From the NCBI GenBank assembly GCA_025464735.1, contig JAODMX010000459.1, forward strand, positions 1-14,910: a stretch of 14,910 nucleotides of DNA, in the 5' to 3' direction. This stretch comes from Frondihabitans sp. (GTDB taxonomy: Bacteria > Actinomycetota > Actinomycetes > Actinomycetales > Microbacteriaceae). Of the stretch, positions 13,540 to 14,910 are shown piece by piece. A model generated the notes under the pieces. That model did no database searches, was not told the origin of the DNA, and saw only the letters and a program-made list of their open reading frames with translations. The stretch's first letter is position 1. Each line of letters begins with the position of its first letter. The translations under genes were made by a program, and so were the position numbers.

Positions 13540-14235
13540 ATGACTACCGAATTCCGCCTTCCCGATTCCCTGTCGCTCGACGACCTTCATACCTTCCTGG
13601 GCCGGGCGGTCGCGCTCGACGACGGTGCGACTCGACTGATCGGCGGGGGCGGTGTTCTTGCGGCCTACGTCGGGGTGCTGTCGCCCCTGGGCATTCTGGA
13701 TTCGAGTCCGACCGTGCTCGGGCTTCGCACCTACGCGCTCGCGACCGATTCGCCGAGTTCGCCGATCGCTCCCGACGCGTTCGACGCGGTCGTGCCCCTC
13801 CGCGCCGTCATCGAGCGCACGACCCGACTGCAGAACGAGGTCGTCGACCCGACCGCGCCGGTGACTGTTCCCCTGCCTCCCGTCGTGACCGCGGCATCCT
13901 GGGCTGCCATCTCGCCGCCTCGGGGTGGCTGGACCGTGACCCAGTCGATCGCGAGCGCCGTGCTCGAGGCGACCGCAAAGGCCGGTATCGACGAGGTGGC
14001 CGAGGTGATCCCGACCGGAACGGGGGAGCAGATCGTGCACCGAGTCCGCTCCGGTGTCTGGTCGCGCCCGATCGATGGCGCACCCGCCGTTCCCGCGGGC
14101 GCGGCGTTCGCGGCCCTGACACTCGGTTTCCTCAGCCCCGACGAGGACGCCCGAGTGTTCACGACGGGTTCGTGGACCAGGGTCAGCACGAGCCGTGGCC
14201 ACGTGCTCGTGAAGCGGCGTTCCGGGCTTCTGTAA
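13540..14235 (+). CDS. Conserved-looking hypothetical protein (231 aa)
   Basis: The protein is 231 residues, cytosolic by appearance (no signal peptide, no clear membrane helix; the stretch GGGGVLAAYVGVLSPLGIL is mildly hydrophobic). The N-terminal part (about 12-70) reads LSLDDLHTFLGRAVALDDGATRLI, then DVVPLRAVIERTTRLQNEVVDP-like text (about 87-108); the C-terminal part holds GGWTVTQSIASAVLEATAKAGIDEVAEVIPTG and GAAFAALTLGFL. The end (WTRVSTSRGHVLVKRR) is basic and strand-rich. High GC3 and a good promoter support a real gene. I do not recognise a domain and assign no function. Its start is shared across 21 nt with the TesB gene, so the two may be expressed in a mutually exclusive or linked way. 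Confidence 0.75.
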   Translation: MTTEFRLPDSLSLDDLHTFLGRAVALDDGATRLIGGGGVLAAYVGVLSPLGILDSSPTVLGLRTYALATDSPSSPIAPDAFDAVVPLRAVIERTTRLQNEVVDPTAPVTVPLPPVVTAASWAAISPPRGGWTVTQSIASAVLEATAKAGIDEVAEVIPTGTGEQIVHRVRSGVWSRPIDGAPAVPAGAAFAALTLGFLSPDEDARVFTTGSWTRVSTSRGHVLVKRRSGLL

Positions 14236-14289
14236 ACGGAGCCCTCCTTCTCTGTGGAGCGCCGGAGGATCGGTTGCACCCACGTTTTT

Positions 14290-14310
14290 ATCTGATGTAG
14301 TGTTTCAGAT
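14290..14310. promoter_or_regulatory. Operator-like dyad over the PadR promoter
   Basis: ATCTGA (14290-14295) and TCAGAT (14305-14310) are perfect inverted repeats with a 9-nt centre holding most of the -10 TAGTGT. The right arm ends directly before the GTG start at 14311. GATGT also recurs at 14294-14298 and 14308-14312. The geometry fits autorepression by the PadR protein encoded here. Confidence 0.5.
14298..14303 (+). promoter_or_regulatory. -10 hexamer TAGTGT for the leaderless padR gene
   Basis: TAGTGT (TANNNT) is followed by 7 nt and GTG 14311, so transcription should begin at or next to the start codon. TTGCAC at 14274-14279 sits 18 nt upstream where a -35 would be, matching only the TTG. 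No SD is present. Confidence 0.55.
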
Positions 14311-14652
14311 GTGTCATTGCATCGGGATGGGTGGAATCGGGTCGTGCTGCCCTTGGCGGTCACCGAGCTCCTTCGGCGTCGGCCTTCGCACGGGTACGAG
14401 CTCGTTCAGCGGTTGGAGCGCGGTGGTTTTGTGGGAGTCCAAGGTGGCACCGTCTATCCCCTCCTGCATCGGCTGACGGAGCAAGGGTGCGTCGAGTGGT
14501 CCTGGGACCATCCTGTCGCTGGGCCCGCGCGAAAGAAATACTCGCTGACGTCGTCCGGTGCGGTCCTCTCGCTTGAGCTCGCGGCGGAGTGGCGACTCCT
14601 GAGCGACCAAGTCCATGACTTCCTTGACCGGAATGGGAGCAGTCGTCTATGA
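14311..14652 (+). CDS. PadR family transcriptional regulator
   Basis: The protein is 113 residues, a compact winged-helix repressor of the short PadR-s2 type. The HTH region reads VLPLAVTELLRRRPSHGYEL (12-31) with the family's HGYEL; GGTVYPLLHRLTEQGCVEW is the recognition-helix and following segment, and GPARKKYSLTSSG the wing (family pattern GPPRKYYSLT..G). The C-terminal helix for dimerisation is short. It probably represses itself through the dyad over its own promoter, and controls the membrane protein whose ATG overlaps its stop (ATGA). Codon use is more AT-leaning at third positions than in the preceding genes. The ligand is unknown. Confidence 0.92.
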   Translation: MSLHRDGWNRVVLPLAVTELLRRRPSHGYELVQRLERGGFVGVQGGTVYPLLHRLTEQGCVEWSWDHPVAGPARKKYSLTSSGAVLSLELAAEWRLLSDQVHDFLDRNGSSRL

Positions 14653-14910
14653 GCTATTATCGCTCGCTCGCCGCATATCTCAGAGGCCAACGGCTTCGTG
14701 AGAAGGAGATCCGCACGATTGTTAGGGACGTCCGGGAGCACTGCGAAGCCTCCGGAGAAAATCCTCGCGGTGCCTTCGGATCGCCCGACGACTACGCCAA
14801 GTTGTTCCCGAGATCGCGAGCGATTCCTTCGTTAGGGCGAATCGTCTCAACGGCAGGCGGCCTGATGGTCGGTACCTTAATCGTCGAGGTCGGTCGCAGG
14901 TCGTTAACGG
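14649..14910 (+). CDS. PadR-partner membrane protein with HAAS-like N-terminus (partial)
   Basis: ATG 14649 overlaps the padR stop and opens a frame to the window end: 87 residues plus one base, 3'-truncated. The N-terminal helical region MSYYRSLAAYLRGQRLREKE and then IRTIVRDVREHCEAS, followed by NPRGAFGSPDDYAKLF (39-54), match the HAAS-type domain (pattern YL..L..L....I..I..DVR.H......G..AFGSP..YA..L) that typically sits next to PadR regulators and is followed by membrane helices. A hydrophobic segment starts near residue 62 (LGRIVSTAGGLMVGTLIV). Rarer codons (AGG, TTA, AAT, ATT) are frequent. Inference: the protein senses or transduces a membrane signal with PadR, as proposed for such pairs. 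The full size and the rest of the protein lie outside the window. Confidence 0.75.
   Translation, partial: MSYYRSLAAYLRGQRLREKEIRTIVRDVREHCEASGENPRGAFGSPDDYAKLFPRSRAIPSLGRIVSTAGGLMVGTLIVEVGRRSLT

Noticed and set aside
13519..14283. Upstream in-frame extension of the TesB reading frame to 14283 on the minus strand
   Set aside because: It runs antisense through the whole 13540-14235 gene, is a high-GC shadow frame, and adds residues not found at TesB N-termini. ATG 13518 has a good -10.

Overview
The window is high-GC, densely packed DNA with GTG/TTG starts, ATGA gene overlaps and several promoters whose -10 hexamer (TANNNT) lies only 6-9 nt before a start codon, so transcripts may lack a leader. 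The protein set (a second SSB, a DUF6993-like lipoprotein, EttA, a TesB thioesterase, small conserved hypotheticals) suggests a chromosomal segment of an actinobacterium, most likely Microbacteriaceae. The genus cannot be named from sequence alone. No tRNA, rRNA, CRISPR, IS element or integrase was seen.

Left part (1-1907): the 3' end of msrA, a 72-residue conserved-looking small protein, an SSB paralogue with a long Ala/Pro-rich linker, and a short lipoprotein. A 374-nt gap (1908-2281) with repeated and dyad motifs precedes the next operon.

Middle (2282-10301): a four-gene BMP-type ABC importer for nucleosides (lipoprotein receptor, fused double ATPase, two permeases). The last three genes are joined by ATGA overlaps, and the receptor gene is separated from the ATPase gene by a perfect 15-bp hairpin. 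Convergent to it is an amidohydrolase of the MTA/SAH/adenosine deaminase type. Divergent from that enzyme, across 39 bp, is a second amidohydrolase of the imidazolonepropionase/prolidase-like type. Inferred role: import of a (modified) purine nucleoside followed by deamination.

Right part (10302-14910): a possible 31-codon leader ORF, ettA (ABC-F translation factor), a hot-dog thioesterase 2 nt downstream, a convergent TesB-type acyl-CoA thioesterase, a divergent unknown protein sharing an overlapping -10 region with it, and a PadR regulator overlapping a HAAS-like membrane protein that runs off the window. The PadR start region carries a dyad over its own -10, fitting autoregulation.

The strongest second-look items are the leader ORF before ettA, the two-strand -10 at 13525-13531, the unusual SAH-deaminase-like enzyme next to a nucleoside importer, and the PadR/HAAS unit with its operator-like dyad. 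All are inferences from sequence alone.
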